A stretch of 64,000 nt of DNA from Lachnospiraceae bacterium KM106-2 (GTDB lineage: Bacteria > Bacillota > Clostridia > Lachnospirales > Lachnospiraceae). Each line of letters begins with the position of its first letter. Within the stretch, counting starts at the first letter, position 1. The notes under the pieces are model-generated. The model saw nothing but the letters and a program-made list of their open reading frames with translations. It had not been told where the DNA came from and did not search any database. The DNA is taken from positions 1,371,960 through 1,435,959 of the forward strand of contig AP018794.1 in NCBI GenBank assembly GCA_009731425.1, in the 5' to 3' direction. Positions 35,197-43,520 of this stretch are shown here, in pieces. The position numbers and the translations under genes were made by a program.

Positions 35197-36309
35197 TCAC
35201 TTCAATTCTTTAACATACAATCGGTCGATGCCATTCCCATAATTCACAATATCTTTAAGATAACGATAGCCATAACGCTCATATAATCCTGTATGTTCTG
35301 ATGGAATATAGGTTTTGTCAAATCCTATTACTTTTGCGTATTCATTTGCAAAATGAATCAGTTTCTCACTAATCCTATGTCCACGATAGTCCTCCATCAC
35401 AAACACACTTGATATCCATGGATATATCTCTGGTAACGGATAATAATCTGTCTTCATAATAGAAGTCATTCCAACAATTTGCCCATTCACTAATGCCACA
35501 AATTCAGTTTCCCAATCTCTAAAGACCCAATTACGAAGCATCCACAAGATATGTTCCTTTGTATCTTCCCAAGAAAAATTCTCAACAAAATGGATTAGTT
35601 GATCTGCCAAGTCAGTATTCTTTTCGACCCTTCTAATCTCTAATGTATCTATATGGAAGTCATTCTTAATAAGATTAAAATGTTGCTCCACTTGCCTTAC
35701 AGTCTCACTAACTGTACTATGTTTGGTTCTTTCCACCCAAAAATAGTTACTGTTTCTGATATCATTACATCTTTTTTCATTAAGGCTTTGTAAGGTTGCA
35801 TTACATACTGCCTTTGCTTTTTCAATATCTGATGCACTATTTATATAATTACTAAAACCTTGATGGTCGGGGCGATTACAGTAATCATCCACTAAATTCG
35901 AAGGGTCCTTTATTAAAAAGACTATTCTTGATGATTCTGTTAATTGATCAGCTTCTTCCACTGTTAAATGGCAATCACACAATACCGTTTGGTTTTGTGA
36001 AAGACGAATCAAATCCAATATTACAAAATCTAATTGCTCTCTTGTGTTATCAATCAGCCATTTTTTATATTCCTCTATCGTTCGTCCAAAAAAATCATCA
36101 GCACCTTTAAATTCTTTGTTCATTGAAGGTTGAAACATAGCATTGGAAATACTCTGATGACTTGTAAACTGTTCATCAATATCATAAACCAATAAATTGT
36201 GTCGCTTAGCTAACTCTCTTGAAATCGTTGTCTTTCCACCACAAGGTGTTCCAGTTATAAAGTAAACATTTTTCAAATATTCTTTGATTACATTATCTTG
36301 AAATATCAT
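35197..36309 (-). CDS. P-loop kinase-like/GNAT acetyltransferase fusion
   Basis: 370 residues in two parts. Residues 1-210 are a small-molecule kinase-like P-loop fold with Walker A ITGTPCGGKTT and DIDEQF, DLIRLSQNQTVLCDCHL and VFLIKDP as later strands, similar in layout to shikimate or drug phosphotransferases. Residues 225-370 are a GNAT domain (ETEFVALVNGQIVGMTSIMKTD, ISSVFVMEDYRGHRISEKLIHFA, YERYGYRYL). A two-activity enzyme acting on a drug-like or nucleoside substrate is possible. It lies between the ferredoxin and hcp2 genes but has no HcpR-like site of its own. Function unproven. Confidence 0.75.
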   Translation of the reverse strand: MIFQDNVIKEYLKNVYFITGTPCGGKTTISRELAKRHNLLVYDIDEQFTSHQSISNAMFQPSMNKEFKGADDFFGRTIEEYKKWLIDNTREQLDFVILDLIRLSQNQTVLCDCHLTVEEADQLTESSRIVFLIKDPSNLVDDYCNRPDHQGFSNYINSASDIEKAKAVCNATLQSLNEKRCNDIRNSNYFWVERTKHSTVSETVRQVEQHFNLIKNDFHIDTLEIRRVEKNTDLADQLIHFVENFSWEDTKEHILWMLRNWVFRDWETEFVALVNGQIVGMTSIMKTDYYPLPEIYPWISSVFVMEDYRGHRISEKLIHFANEYAKVIGFDKTYIPSEHTGLYERYGYRYLKDIVNYGNGIDRLYVKELK

Positions 36310-36432
36310 TACAAAATCTCCTTATTAATATAGTTTTAGTATTTTGATATTTCTTAATCGTAAGAAAGCCACCATAATTTACACCTCCATAAAAACAGTT
36401 TACCATTTTATGGATTATTTTACAAAGAGAAA

Positions 36433-36462
36433 TATCCCCTTACCGAAACCGATAAGGGGATA
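36433..36462 (-). terminator. Terminator of hcp2
   Basis: TATCCCCTTA pairs with TAAGGGGATA with inner CGG/CCG pairs around a short loop; the downstream T-run is weak. Confidence 0.7.
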
Positions 36463-36471
36463 CCTAGTATA

Positions 36472-38337
36472 CTATTTTAATTTAGCCATAATCTCATTTA
36501 CATCAAATCCATGAACTTGACAAGCTTCTTCTAATGTTTCTGCTTGAGATGATGGACATCCTAAGCAGTGCATTCCCATTGCCATTAATACCTCTGCATT
36601 CTCTGCATTGGATTTTAATACATCACCGATGATCATATCTTTAGAAATCACACCATCTACAGATTTTGCTGCCGCAACTTCTTCACCAAAAAATAGTTCC
36701 ATATCTTCTTCTACTGTAGAGATTCCACCGATACCAAAGTTATCTACTAATACTTTTGCTACATTTGGTGAAAGGAAAGCTGGAAGTGTTGGTCCTAAGT
36801 GAATTTCTTTCACGCCTAGGTATAATAAGCTTAATAATACGATAACGGCTTTTTGTTCATACCAAGCAATGTTGTAGATGATCGGTAATTCGTTGATATC
36901 TGCTAAACCAAATACTTCTTTTAATTTTAATGCAATTAAAGCTAGTGAGTAAGAATCGTTACATTGACCGGCATCTAATACTCTTGGAATGCCATTGATG
37001 TCGCCTAAATTCAATTTGTTGTATTTGTATTTTGCACAACCTGCAGTTAAGATAACAGCGTCTTTTGGAAGTGCTTTCGCGAAATCTGTGTAGTAGTTTC
37101 TAGTTTTTGCTCTACCATCACAACCTGCCATAACAACGAATTTCTTAATTGCACCTGATTTTACGGCATCAACTACAGCATCAGCTAGTGCAAATACTTG
37201 CTCATGAGCGAATCCACCAACGATCTCACCTGTTTCGATTTCTGTTGGAGCTGCACAAGTTTTCGCTAATTCGATGATTTCAGAGAAATCTTTCTTGCTT
37301 CCAGCTTCCCCTTCGATATGTTTACATCCAGCGTAACCTGCTGCACCTGTTGTAAACATTCTATCTTTGTAAGAATCCTTTGGAGGTACGATACAGTTTG
37401 TAGTCATTAAGATCGGTCCGTTAAAAGATTCGAATTCTTCTTTTTGTTTCCACCATGCATTTCCATAGTTACCTACTAAGTGAGAGTATTTCTTTAATTG
37501 TGGGTAGTAATGAGCTGGTAACATTTCAGAGTGAGTATAAACGTCAACACCAGTTCCTTCTGTTTGGATCAATAATTGTTCAATATCTGCAAGATCATGA
37601 CCAGATACTAAGATACCAGGATTTTTACCAACGCCGATATTAACTTTTGTGATCTCAGGATTTCCGTAAGTAGTTGTATTAGCCGTATCAAGTAATGCCA
37701 TACCGTCAACACCAACTTTACCAGTTTCTAATGTTAATGCTACAAGTTCATCAGCTGTCATAGAATCATCCATTAACTTCATTAATGTTTCCTGCATGAA
37801 AGCATCGATCTCTTCATTATCAAATCCTAATGCATTGGCATGTTTGGAGTATGCAGATAAGCCTTTTAATCCGTAAGTGATCAATTCTCTAAGAGAACGA
37901 ACATCTTCATTTTCTGTTGCAAGAACACCAACTTCTTTGGATTCTGATTTTGCTTTTAAGATTGCATTTACATCTGCTTCATTTACTTCCCAAGTAGCTG
38001 CATCAGATAAACCTTCTCTGTTAGTAAGCTGCTCTAACATTTCGTTTCTCATAGCTACTGTTTCTTTGACTCTTTGATAAAATACATCATCGTCGAAGTT
38101 TGCATTTGTGATCGTAGTAAATAAGTTAAGAGTGATGTAGTGATTTAACTCTTTGCTGATTTCTTTTCCTTCTTTACGTAATCTTGTTGTAACTTCAGAT
38201 AATCCTTTCGTTACATAAATTAATAAATCTTGCATATTTGCTAAATCAGCGCTTTTACCACACACGCCGACTTTCGTACATCCCTTGTTTCCAGCTGTTT
38301 CTTGACATTGCATACAGAACATTTTATTGTTTTCCAT
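36472..38337 (-). CDS. hcp: Second hybrid cluster protein with DUF1858-like C terminus
   Basis: 621 residues from the ATG at 38337 (AAAGGAG, 7 bp). It is a close paralogue of the protein encoded at 32640-34562, with near-identical cluster motifs ([44 protein letters not shown]) and the same terminal [28 protein letters not shown] domain. About 19 residues present in the first copy after TWDVAEV are missing here. The two genes differ mainly at silent sites and in scattered residues, so the duplication is not very recent. Controlled by operator 38427-38440. Confidence 0.95.
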   Translation of the reverse strand: MENNKMFCMQCQETAGNKGCTKVGVCGKSADLANMQDLLIYVTKGLSEVTTRLRKEGKEISKELNHYITLNLFTTITNANFDDDVFYQRVKETVAMRNEMLEQLTNREGLSDAATWEVNEADVNAILKAKSESKEVGVLATENEDVRSLRELITYGLKGLSAYSKHANALGFDNEEIDAFMQETLMKLMDDSMTADELVALTLETGKVGVDGMALLDTANTTTYGNPEITKVNIGVGKNPGILVSGHDLADIEQLLIQTEGTGVDVYTHSEMLPAHYYPQLKKYSHLVGNYGNAWWKQKEEFESFNGPILMTTNCIVPPKDSYKDRMFTTGAAGYAGCKHIEGEAGSKKDFSEIIELAKTCAAPTEIETGEIVGGFAHEQVFALADAVVDAVKSGAIKKFVVMAGCDGRAKTRNYYTDFAKALPKDAVILTAGCAKYKYNKLNLGDINGIPRVLDAGQCNDSYSLALIALKLKEVFGLADINELPIIYNIAWYEQKAVIVLLSLLYLGVKEIHLGPTLPAFLSPNVAKVLVDNFGIGGISTVEEDMELFFGEEVAAAKSVDGVISKDMIIGDVLKSNAENAEVLMAMGMHCLGCPSSQAETLEEACQVHGFDVNEIMAKLK

Positions 38338-38398
38338 TTTCATACTCCTTTATATTCTAATTGATTTAAAATCAATGGTATTTGTTGTTGATGTTTGT

Positions 38399-38440
38399 AT
38401 TATACGAGATATGAATTTGGTTTTCTGTAGCTGTAGCAAC
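38399..38440 (-). promoter_or_regulatory. hcp2 promoter with HcpR-like operator (site 4)
   Basis: Operator GTTGCTACAGCTAC (38427-38440) lies 22 bp upstream of a TATAAT -10 (38399-38404). Confidence 0.82.
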
Positions 38441-38454
38441 ATTTGATAGAAATA

Positions 38455-38805
38455 TTAAAAATTTAATTTTTGATTTAACTGTTCGCTGTCAATATCATAG
38501 ATATCATCAAAGGCAATCTTCGTATTAACTACCTTTAATACCCTTGCTGTTAAATCTAAACGCGATACCATTCCGGTGACTTTGAGGTACTCTTCCTCAT
38601 AAAAATAGACCACGCTCACAATATCTCCACGATTGATATAATGTAATTTCTGATCCAGTACTTCTTTTCGTTCTTCAGATAATTCGATCTTATCTACCGT
38701 AATCTTCTCTTTCATTCTAAGAGCATCCTCATAGCCTTTTAAAGCGGCAAAAGGCATGAATTGTTTTGCTCTATCTGCCTGACTCATCTTTCCTCTAATC
38801 GCCAC
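38455..38805 (-). CDS. YolD-like protein
   Basis: 116 residues matching the YolD-like family (SQADRAKQFMPFAALKGYEDALRMKEK...ELSEERKEVLDQKLHYINRGDIVSVVYFYEEEYLKVTGMVSRLD). Such proteins are encoded next to Y-family polymerases in Firmicutes and are thought to take the place of UmuD. It overlaps the polymerase gene by 11 bp, and both would be induced from the LexA-controlled promoter at 40096-40123. Confidence 0.92.
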   Translation of the reverse strand: MAIRGKMSQADRAKQFMPFAALKGYEDALRMKEKITVDKIELSEERKEVLDQKLHYINRGDIVSVVYFYEEEYLKVTGMVSRLDLTARVLKVVNTKIAFDDIYDIDSEQLNQKLNF

Positions 38806-40063
38806 TACGATGACCTCCTATCTGCTTATTCCGTTCTATGGTGGTACTTCCTTCTTCTAAGTTCATTCCTTTGAGAATTGCGTTTTTCCCAAACTTCTTC
38901 TTGATGTCAAGCATTGCCTTTTGTATTTTACGCTCTCGTTCAAGTTCGGCTGGATCTGTAAAGAGATCGTATTCCTGATAGGCTTCATCGATCACATTAT
39001 TATAAGACAGATAGGCTCTACGAATAGGACAGTTTCGGTCTACAATCCGATCATAAAGTTCCTCTACCGCTTCCCGGATGACTTTCGCTGAATTCGTTGT
39101 AATGCGTACTTTTATACTGCCTCTGGAATGTTCATGATTCTCTTGATTAGAATAACCGATCTGCAATGAGATCGAATCGGTCACTAATCCCTTATCTAAT
39201 AATTCTAAGCAAAGAAGATCCGCCATCTCCTTGATGATCAATTTTCCTTTTTCATAATCATAATCACAGCCTAAAACCTGTCCGCTTCCGATGGAATTAT
39301 GCTTTGGTTTAAATGCCTTGATATCCGCAATGGTAGTCGTCTCTCTCCCCCATGCGTGATCGATCAATAATTCTGCATCGATGCCAAAGATTCGATATAA
39401 TAAATCTTCCTCTGTCTGTGCGATATCTTTCATCGTAAAAATACCATATTTCTCTAATCGCTTAACGGTTCCTGCTCCCACTCTCCAGAAATCAGAAAGA
39501 GGCTTATGATTCCATAACGTCTTACAATAGGTCTCTTCATCCAAGAATCCGATATGGTCATCTAAATGCTTTGCCGTAATATCTAATGCGATCTTAGCCA
39601 GATAAAGATTAGTTCCGATCCCGCAAGTTGCCGTAATGCCGGTCGTATCCATAACATCCTGCATGATCTTAACCGCCAATTCCTGCGCTGTCATCTGATA
39701 CATGGCTAAATAATCGGTGACATCAAGAAATGCTTCATCAATGGAGTAAACATGGATATCGTCCTTATCCACGTATTTTAAGTATATGGCGTAGATATTA
39801 GCCGAGTATTCAATATATAACTGCATTCTTGGTTTTGCGGTAATAAAATCAAGATGCTTTGGTATTTGGAATAGACGACATCGGTTAGGAATACCCATTG
39901 CCTTCAAGGATGGAGTGATTGCTAAACAGATTGTCTTTTCCGTTCGTTCGGCATCTGCTACAGCAAGATTCGTGGTCAACGGATCAAGACCACGTTCGAC
40001 GCATTCTACAGATGCATAAAAGCTCTTAAGGTCAATGCATATGTAGGTTCTGTCTTTCTTCAT
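38795..40063 (-). CDS. Y-family DNA polymerase (UvrX/UmuC type)
   Basis: 422 residues. It opens with YICIDLKSFYASVECVERGLDP, the first catalytic motif with Asp and the Phe-Tyr steric gate, then VYSIDEAFLDVTDYL with the catalytic Asp-Glu pair, the GIGTNLYLAKIALDITAK palm motif, a helix-hairpin-helix KRLEKYGIFTMKDIAQ, and a little-finger domain. This layout is UmuC/UvrX rather than DinB. It should do error-prone lesion bypass. A LexA box overlaps its promoter. Confidence 0.94.
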   Translation of the reverse strand: MKKDRTYICIDLKSFYASVECVERGLDPLTTNLAVADAERTEKTICLAITPSLKAMGIPNRCRLFQIPKHLDFITAKPRMQLYIEYSANIYAIYLKYVDKDDIHVYSIDEAFLDVTDYLAMYQMTAQELAVKIMQDVMDTTGITATCGIGTNLYLAKIALDITAKHLDDHIGFLDEETYCKTLWNHKPLSDFWRVGAGTVKRLEKYGIFTMKDIAQTEEDLLYRIFGIDAELLIDHAWGRETTTIADIKAFKPKHNSIGSGQVLGCDYDYEKGKLIIKEMADLLCLELLDKGLVTDSISLQIGYSNQENHEHSRGSIKVRITTNSAKVIREAVEELYDRIVDRNCPIRRAYLSYNNVIDEAYQEYDLFTDPAELERERKIQKAMLDIKKKFGKNAILKGMNLEEGSTTIERNKQIGGHRSGD

Positions 40064-40095
40064 TCTTCTTCACTCCTTTTTTATTCGTATCCTTA

Positions 40096-40123
40096 ATTAT
40101 AGCAGATTCCGAACATGCGTTCA
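40096..40123 (-). promoter_or_regulatory. LexA (DinR) box over the polymerase promoter
   Basis: CGAACATGCGTTC (40110-40122) matches the Gram-positive LexA consensus CGAACRNRYGTTYC except its last base. It overlaps a -35 (TTGAAC, minus strand), which is 17 bp from TATAAT (40096-40101), so LexA binding would block RNA polymerase. Confidence 0.88.
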
Positions 40124-40215
40124 ATATCTTTTCCCTTGTATAATTTTCAAATCTGCCTTTACAAAAAATGATGAATTCGTTACAATATCGATAAAACTTA
40201 CATTTGGAGAAATCT

Positions 40216-40905
40216 ATGAATAATATAAATGAAATTATAGCAACGTGTCCGCTTTTTGGATCAATCGATCCAACTGACTATGATCATATGCTGCGATGTC
40301 TTGGCGCTTCTGTGAAAGAATTTAATGATAATGATTATGTCTTCTTATCAGACATGATCATTGAGCAAGTTGGCATTGTCTTAGAAGGTTCAGTGGAGAT
40401 CATTAAAGAATCATTAAGCGGGCATCGACATATTATCGCTGTTCTTGGCCCTGGTAACCTATTCGGCGAAGGAATCGTCTGTACGAAAGACAGACGTTCT
40501 GCTGTCAGTGTCCGCACACGAGAACATGTTAAGATCTTATTCATCCCTTACTTAAAAATCATGACAACCTGTGCGCATGGCTGCTCCTTCCACCATCAGA
40601 TCATCTACAATATGATGCACATTCTTGGTGAAAAAAATAATCATCTGACTCATAAGATGGAGATATTAACGCTAAAAGGGATGCGTGAGAAACTAGCCAC
40701 TTATCTGATCAGCGAACAAAGAAGACAAAATAAAAAGTTATTTTATATTACCTTAAATCGAAATGAATTAGCCGAATATCTTAATGTCTCAAGACCAAGT
40801 ATGAGCCGTGAACTTGCTCGTATGAAGGAAGAGGGAATCATTGACTATCACAAAAACTGCTTTTCCATTACGAATATGGAACAATTGATCGATTATCTAG
40901 ACTAA
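40216..40905 (+). CDS. Crp/Fnr-family regulator, probable HcpR-like nitrosative-stress sensor
   Basis: 229 residues from the ATG at 40216 (GGAGAAATCT in front; a TTG start 12 bp upstream is less likely). An N-terminal cyclic-nucleotide-type beta barrel (FLSDMIIEQVGIVLEGSVEIIKE...VLGPGNLFGEG) leads to a C-terminal winged helix with recognition helix NELAEYLNVSRPSMSRELARMKEEG. There is no FNR-type N-terminal Cys cluster. The recognition residues differ from both CRP and FNR, fitting an unusual operator such as GTAGC-N4-GCTAC. Position amid hcp and hemerythrin genes makes it the leading candidate regulator of the five sites here. Confidence 0.88.
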   Translation: MNNINEIIATCPLFGSIDPTDYDHMLRCLGASVKEFNDNDYVFLSDMIIEQVGIVLEGSVEIIKESLSGHRHIIAVLGPGNLFGEGIVCTKDRRSAVSVRTREHVKILFIPYLKIMTTCAHGCSFHHQIIYNMMHILGEKNNHLTHKMEILTLKGMREKLATYLISEQRRQNKKLFYITLNRNELAEYLNVSRPSMSRELARMKEEGIIDYHKNCFSITNMEQLIDYLD

Positions 40906-40910
40906 AAAAA

Positions 40911-40930
40911 GCCGAGAAGTTACTCTCGGC
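40911..40930. terminator. Bidirectional terminator
   Basis: GCCGAGA and TCTCGGC form a 7-bp stem extended by A/T runs, between the convergent regulator and hemerythrin genes. Confidence 0.92.
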
Positions 40931-40944
40931 TTTTTTCTATTTCA

Positions 40945-42078
40945 TTAATAAAGTTCTTTTTCCATTTCACGGATCATCTCGGCAAAACGATTTTGTGTAT
41001 TCTCTGTATAAGCTTTTTCTTCAAATTGATATACATCTTCATTTACTTGATTCATAAGTTCTTCACTTAAGTTCTTCTGTCCAAATGGATAAACTAAAGT
41101 ATTTTCTTTTTCAATATGACGTGTGATCAAATGACAATAGGAAATAGCATTTGCAATCGCATCTAGACGACGTTCTTCTGTACCTGCTGCTAATTCTTTT
41201 AAGTCTTCTTTCAGATCATGCATATAAAGGCGTCCCATATCGTGTTCTACTAACATACCATTACGGATCAGCTTCTGTCCTGCCGGACCAAGGTTCTCTT
41301 CCATTACATTAAAGAAAAGCTGCTCTTCTTTTCCATGGTGATGTGCATCCGCATAATTACCAACAAAATCTGTCAACTTCGCCCATTTCTCCATATCAGG
41401 CGCTTCGCCATTCATTAATTTCTTACATTCATGACGAATTACTTTGACCATACGAAGAATGTTATCATGCTCTTCTACCATAATTTGTACACTATCTTTT
41501 CTCACTAGATGATACGCGGAATCGATTTCGATATATGCATATGGAGTAAAGTTAAGAACACCATCCATGAATGCTTTACGTGCCTCATAATAGGCCGTTG
41601 CATCCATATTGTATTCTCCATAGTATTTTCCATGAATACAGTTATTTCTACGGATTACGATTTTATTCTCTTCTTCACTTTCTAAACTGTTAACATGATC
41701 ACATGGCATACCATCTAATAAAAGATCATTCATGATCTGATATACATCCTTTAAAGAATTGATATTAAGCTCGATTGCAGTCTCACCACCAAAACGTTTG
41801 ATGCACTCGATCACGTCTTGTTGTAAATGTCCATCAACAGTTGCTTTTGATAATACAAAGGCAAATCTTCTTTCTACTAAATCCACTTTTTCTTGTAACC
41901 ATCCATGAATGTTACTCTCATCGATGATCTCTTCTAATGGACGAATATCTAGATGTTCGAATTTTGTATCTACTTCCTCTGTGATTCCAAGTAAAGATGC
42001 CACTTCATTTGTCATCTTGTTTTCAAGTTGAATTTTATTATATAGCCAATGATGAATTGGTCCTAAAAATGCGCTCAT
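40945..42078 (-). CDS. Large hemerythrin-like protein with N-terminal helical domain
   Basis: 377 residues. Residues 1-200 are helical, including CIHGKYYGEYNMDATAYYEARKAFM, and I do not recognise this part. From about 208 a hemerythrin bundle is clear: MVEEHDNILRMVKVIRHEC, NYADAHHHGKEEQLFFNVMEE, MLVEHDMGRLYMHDL, YCHLITRHIEKENTLVYPFGQ supply His and Glu ligands for a diiron site. Likely NO- or O2-related protection. Promoter has HcpR-like operator 42149-42162, placing it with hcp and the ferredoxin. Confidence 0.87.
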   Translation of the reverse strand: MSAFLGPIHHWLYNKIQLENKMTNEVASLLGITEEVDTKFEHLDIRPLEEIIDESNIHGWLQEKVDLVERRFAFVLSKATVDGHLQQDVIECIKRFGGETAIELNINSLKDVYQIMNDLLLDGMPCDHVNSLESEEENKIVIRRNNCIHGKYYGEYNMDATAYYEARKAFMDGVLNFTPYAYIEIDSAYHLVRKDSVQIMVEEHDNILRMVKVIRHECKKLMNGEAPDMEKWAKLTDFVGNYADAHHHGKEEQLFFNVMEENLGPAGQKLIRNGMLVEHDMGRLYMHDLKEDLKELAAGTEERRLDAIANAISYCHLITRHIEKENTLVYPFGQKNLSEELMNQVNEDVYQFEEKAYTENTQNRFAEMIREMEKELY

Positions 42079-42120
42079 AATTTATCTCCTCTGTTTTTTG
42101 ATATTTATTATCTGTGATTA

Positions 42121-42162
42121 ATCATAAAACATTCATGATCCATTTTCGGTTGCTATAGCTAC
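42121..42162 (-). promoter_or_regulatory. Hemerythrin promoter with HcpR-like operator (site 5)
   Basis: Operator GTAGCTATAGCAAC (42149-42162) lies 22 bp upstream of a TATGAT -10 (42121-42126). It sits between this gene's start and the stop of the upstream gene. Confidence 0.8.
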
Positions 42163-42164
42163 AT

Positions 42165-42857
42165 TTAGCATTTTGCAAATTTACAAAATGCTTGATACCA
42201 TTCATCAACTGCTAAATCTACTAACATAGGTCGTGGTAAGGTCTGATTCTCTTTATAGGAACACCAGTATTTATATAAAACACAATACTGCTGATACGTA
42301 AATGGAAGTGTTACATCGGAACAATGAAAACACTTTTCAACTGCATTCTTTTTATGGAAAACAAAACTTCCATGACGAATACAGACATGTTCGCCTAAGT
42401 CGCCAATCCCTTCTGCAAGGATTGCCAGCATCGCATAGCAATTCAGCCGTTTTTGTCGATATAACTGCATAGAATTATCTACGAATTGAATGACCGACTT
42501 TGTCTCAAATTCCATATTTGGTCTTGGAATCTGGCAGTTTAACAATTCTTTGATAAAATTACTCTTATGATAGATGATCTTACAACTTTGTCTTAGATAC
42601 CAGCAATATAGATCTCCTTTTTTCGTCTGACAGATTAACTGCTCTTTCGTAATAACTACAATCTGATCCTTTGGTATCTGCAACTTAGTGGCTAATTCTG
42701 CTCTCATTGCACAGGCTCTTGCTTTCATACAATCATCCAATACAAACATCAAATGAAAACAATGAGGCTCTTCCATGCCATATGCAAGCAGAGCCTCGAT
42801 TCCATACTTACTGTCATCTATACTAACATTTTGATTCTTCAATTGAAATTGAAACAT
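42165..42857 (-). CDS. Uncharacterised cysteine-rich protein
   Basis: 230 residues, soluble, with many Cys (ACAMRAEL, LYCWYLRQSC, LNCQIP, EKCFHCSD, QYCVLYKYWC). It opens with FQFQLKNQNVSIDDSKYGIEALLAYGMEEPHCFHLMFVLDDCMKARACAMRAELA. No known family recognised. CFHC might bind metal. A good CAGGAGAGTAAT site precedes the ATG. It ends just before operator site 5; its own promoter region has no such operator. Function unknown. Confidence 0.7.
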   Translation of the reverse strand: MFQFQLKNQNVSIDDSKYGIEALLAYGMEEPHCFHLMFVLDDCMKARACAMRAELATKLQIPKDQIVVITKEQLICQTKKGDLYCWYLRQSCKIIYHKSNFIKELLNCQIPRPNMEFETKSVIQFVDNSMQLYRQKRLNCYAMLAILAEGIGDLGEHVCIRHGSFVFHKKNAVEKCFHCSDVTLPFTYQQYCVLYKYWCSYKENQTLPRPMLVDLAVDEWYQAFCKFAKC

Positions 42858-43015
42858 ATTACTCTCCTGAGATTCTTCTAACGGCTCATATTATTATATG
42901 AGACATCTTGTATATGGGTCATAGTTCAAAACGTCAAAATTAACAAATCAAATGTATTTATTACAAAATTGTAAAATATAATTATAATAGAAAACATAGA
43001 AAGTAGGGATCGAAC

Positions 43016-43519
43016 ATGACACACTCGGCTGAACATCCATCTGAAAAACTAGTGTCCTCTTTTTTACTCTGCGTGATCGCAGTCTTTTTTCAAATGTGCC
43101 CTCTATTTTTAGGTAGACCATTTCAATTTGTGACACTGATCGCAGTCATTCCTCTGTGCATCTTAATCTCCAATGATATCTCGCGTGGAGTTACATCTGC
43201 AATCACCATTTTTCTTATTATATGTCTTCTATCGCCGGTCAACGGATTTCTTTTCCTACTAACTACTGCACCGATCTCTTTAGTCCTTGGGATCACTGCC
43301 AATAAACATTATTCAAAACTGCTATCAATTCTAGCATTAGGATTGTTACTCAGCGCTACTTTGCTCTGTACCCAACACTTTTTATCATTTCCGGTACTGA
43401 TCTTGCAATTTAAATCGCCTTACCTTACCATCGGATGGTCTCTCTTAACTAGCATGATACTCTCGATCGTGTTTCATCTCCTCTACATACCGATCCACAA
43501 AATAGGCAAGATGTTCTAA
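43016..43519 (+). CDS. Multi-pass membrane protein
   Basis: 167 residues with about five hydrophobic segments (about 15-32, 36-52, 60-87, 100-120, 135-157) and few charged residues. The layout resembles small YybS/DUF2232-like or ECF substrate-component proteins, but I cannot assign it. AGTAGGGATCGAAC precedes the ATG, and TATAAT stands about 30 bp further up. It converges with the MATE gene, leaving only 1 bp between them. Confidence 0.7.
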   Translation: MTHSAEHPSEKLVSSFLLCVIAVFFQMCPLFLGRPFQFVTLIAVIPLCILISNDISRGVTSAITIFLIICLLSPVNGFLFLLTTAPISLVLGITANKHYSKLLSILALGLLLSATLLCTQHFLSFPVLILQFKSPYLTIGWSLLTSMILSIVFHLLYIPIHKIGKMF

Positions 43520-43520
43520 G

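Noticed and set aside
32640..38337. Possible tandem-duplication artefact of assembly
   Set aside because: The two hcp genes differ at many silent sites, in length and in their promoters, so they are true paralogues.
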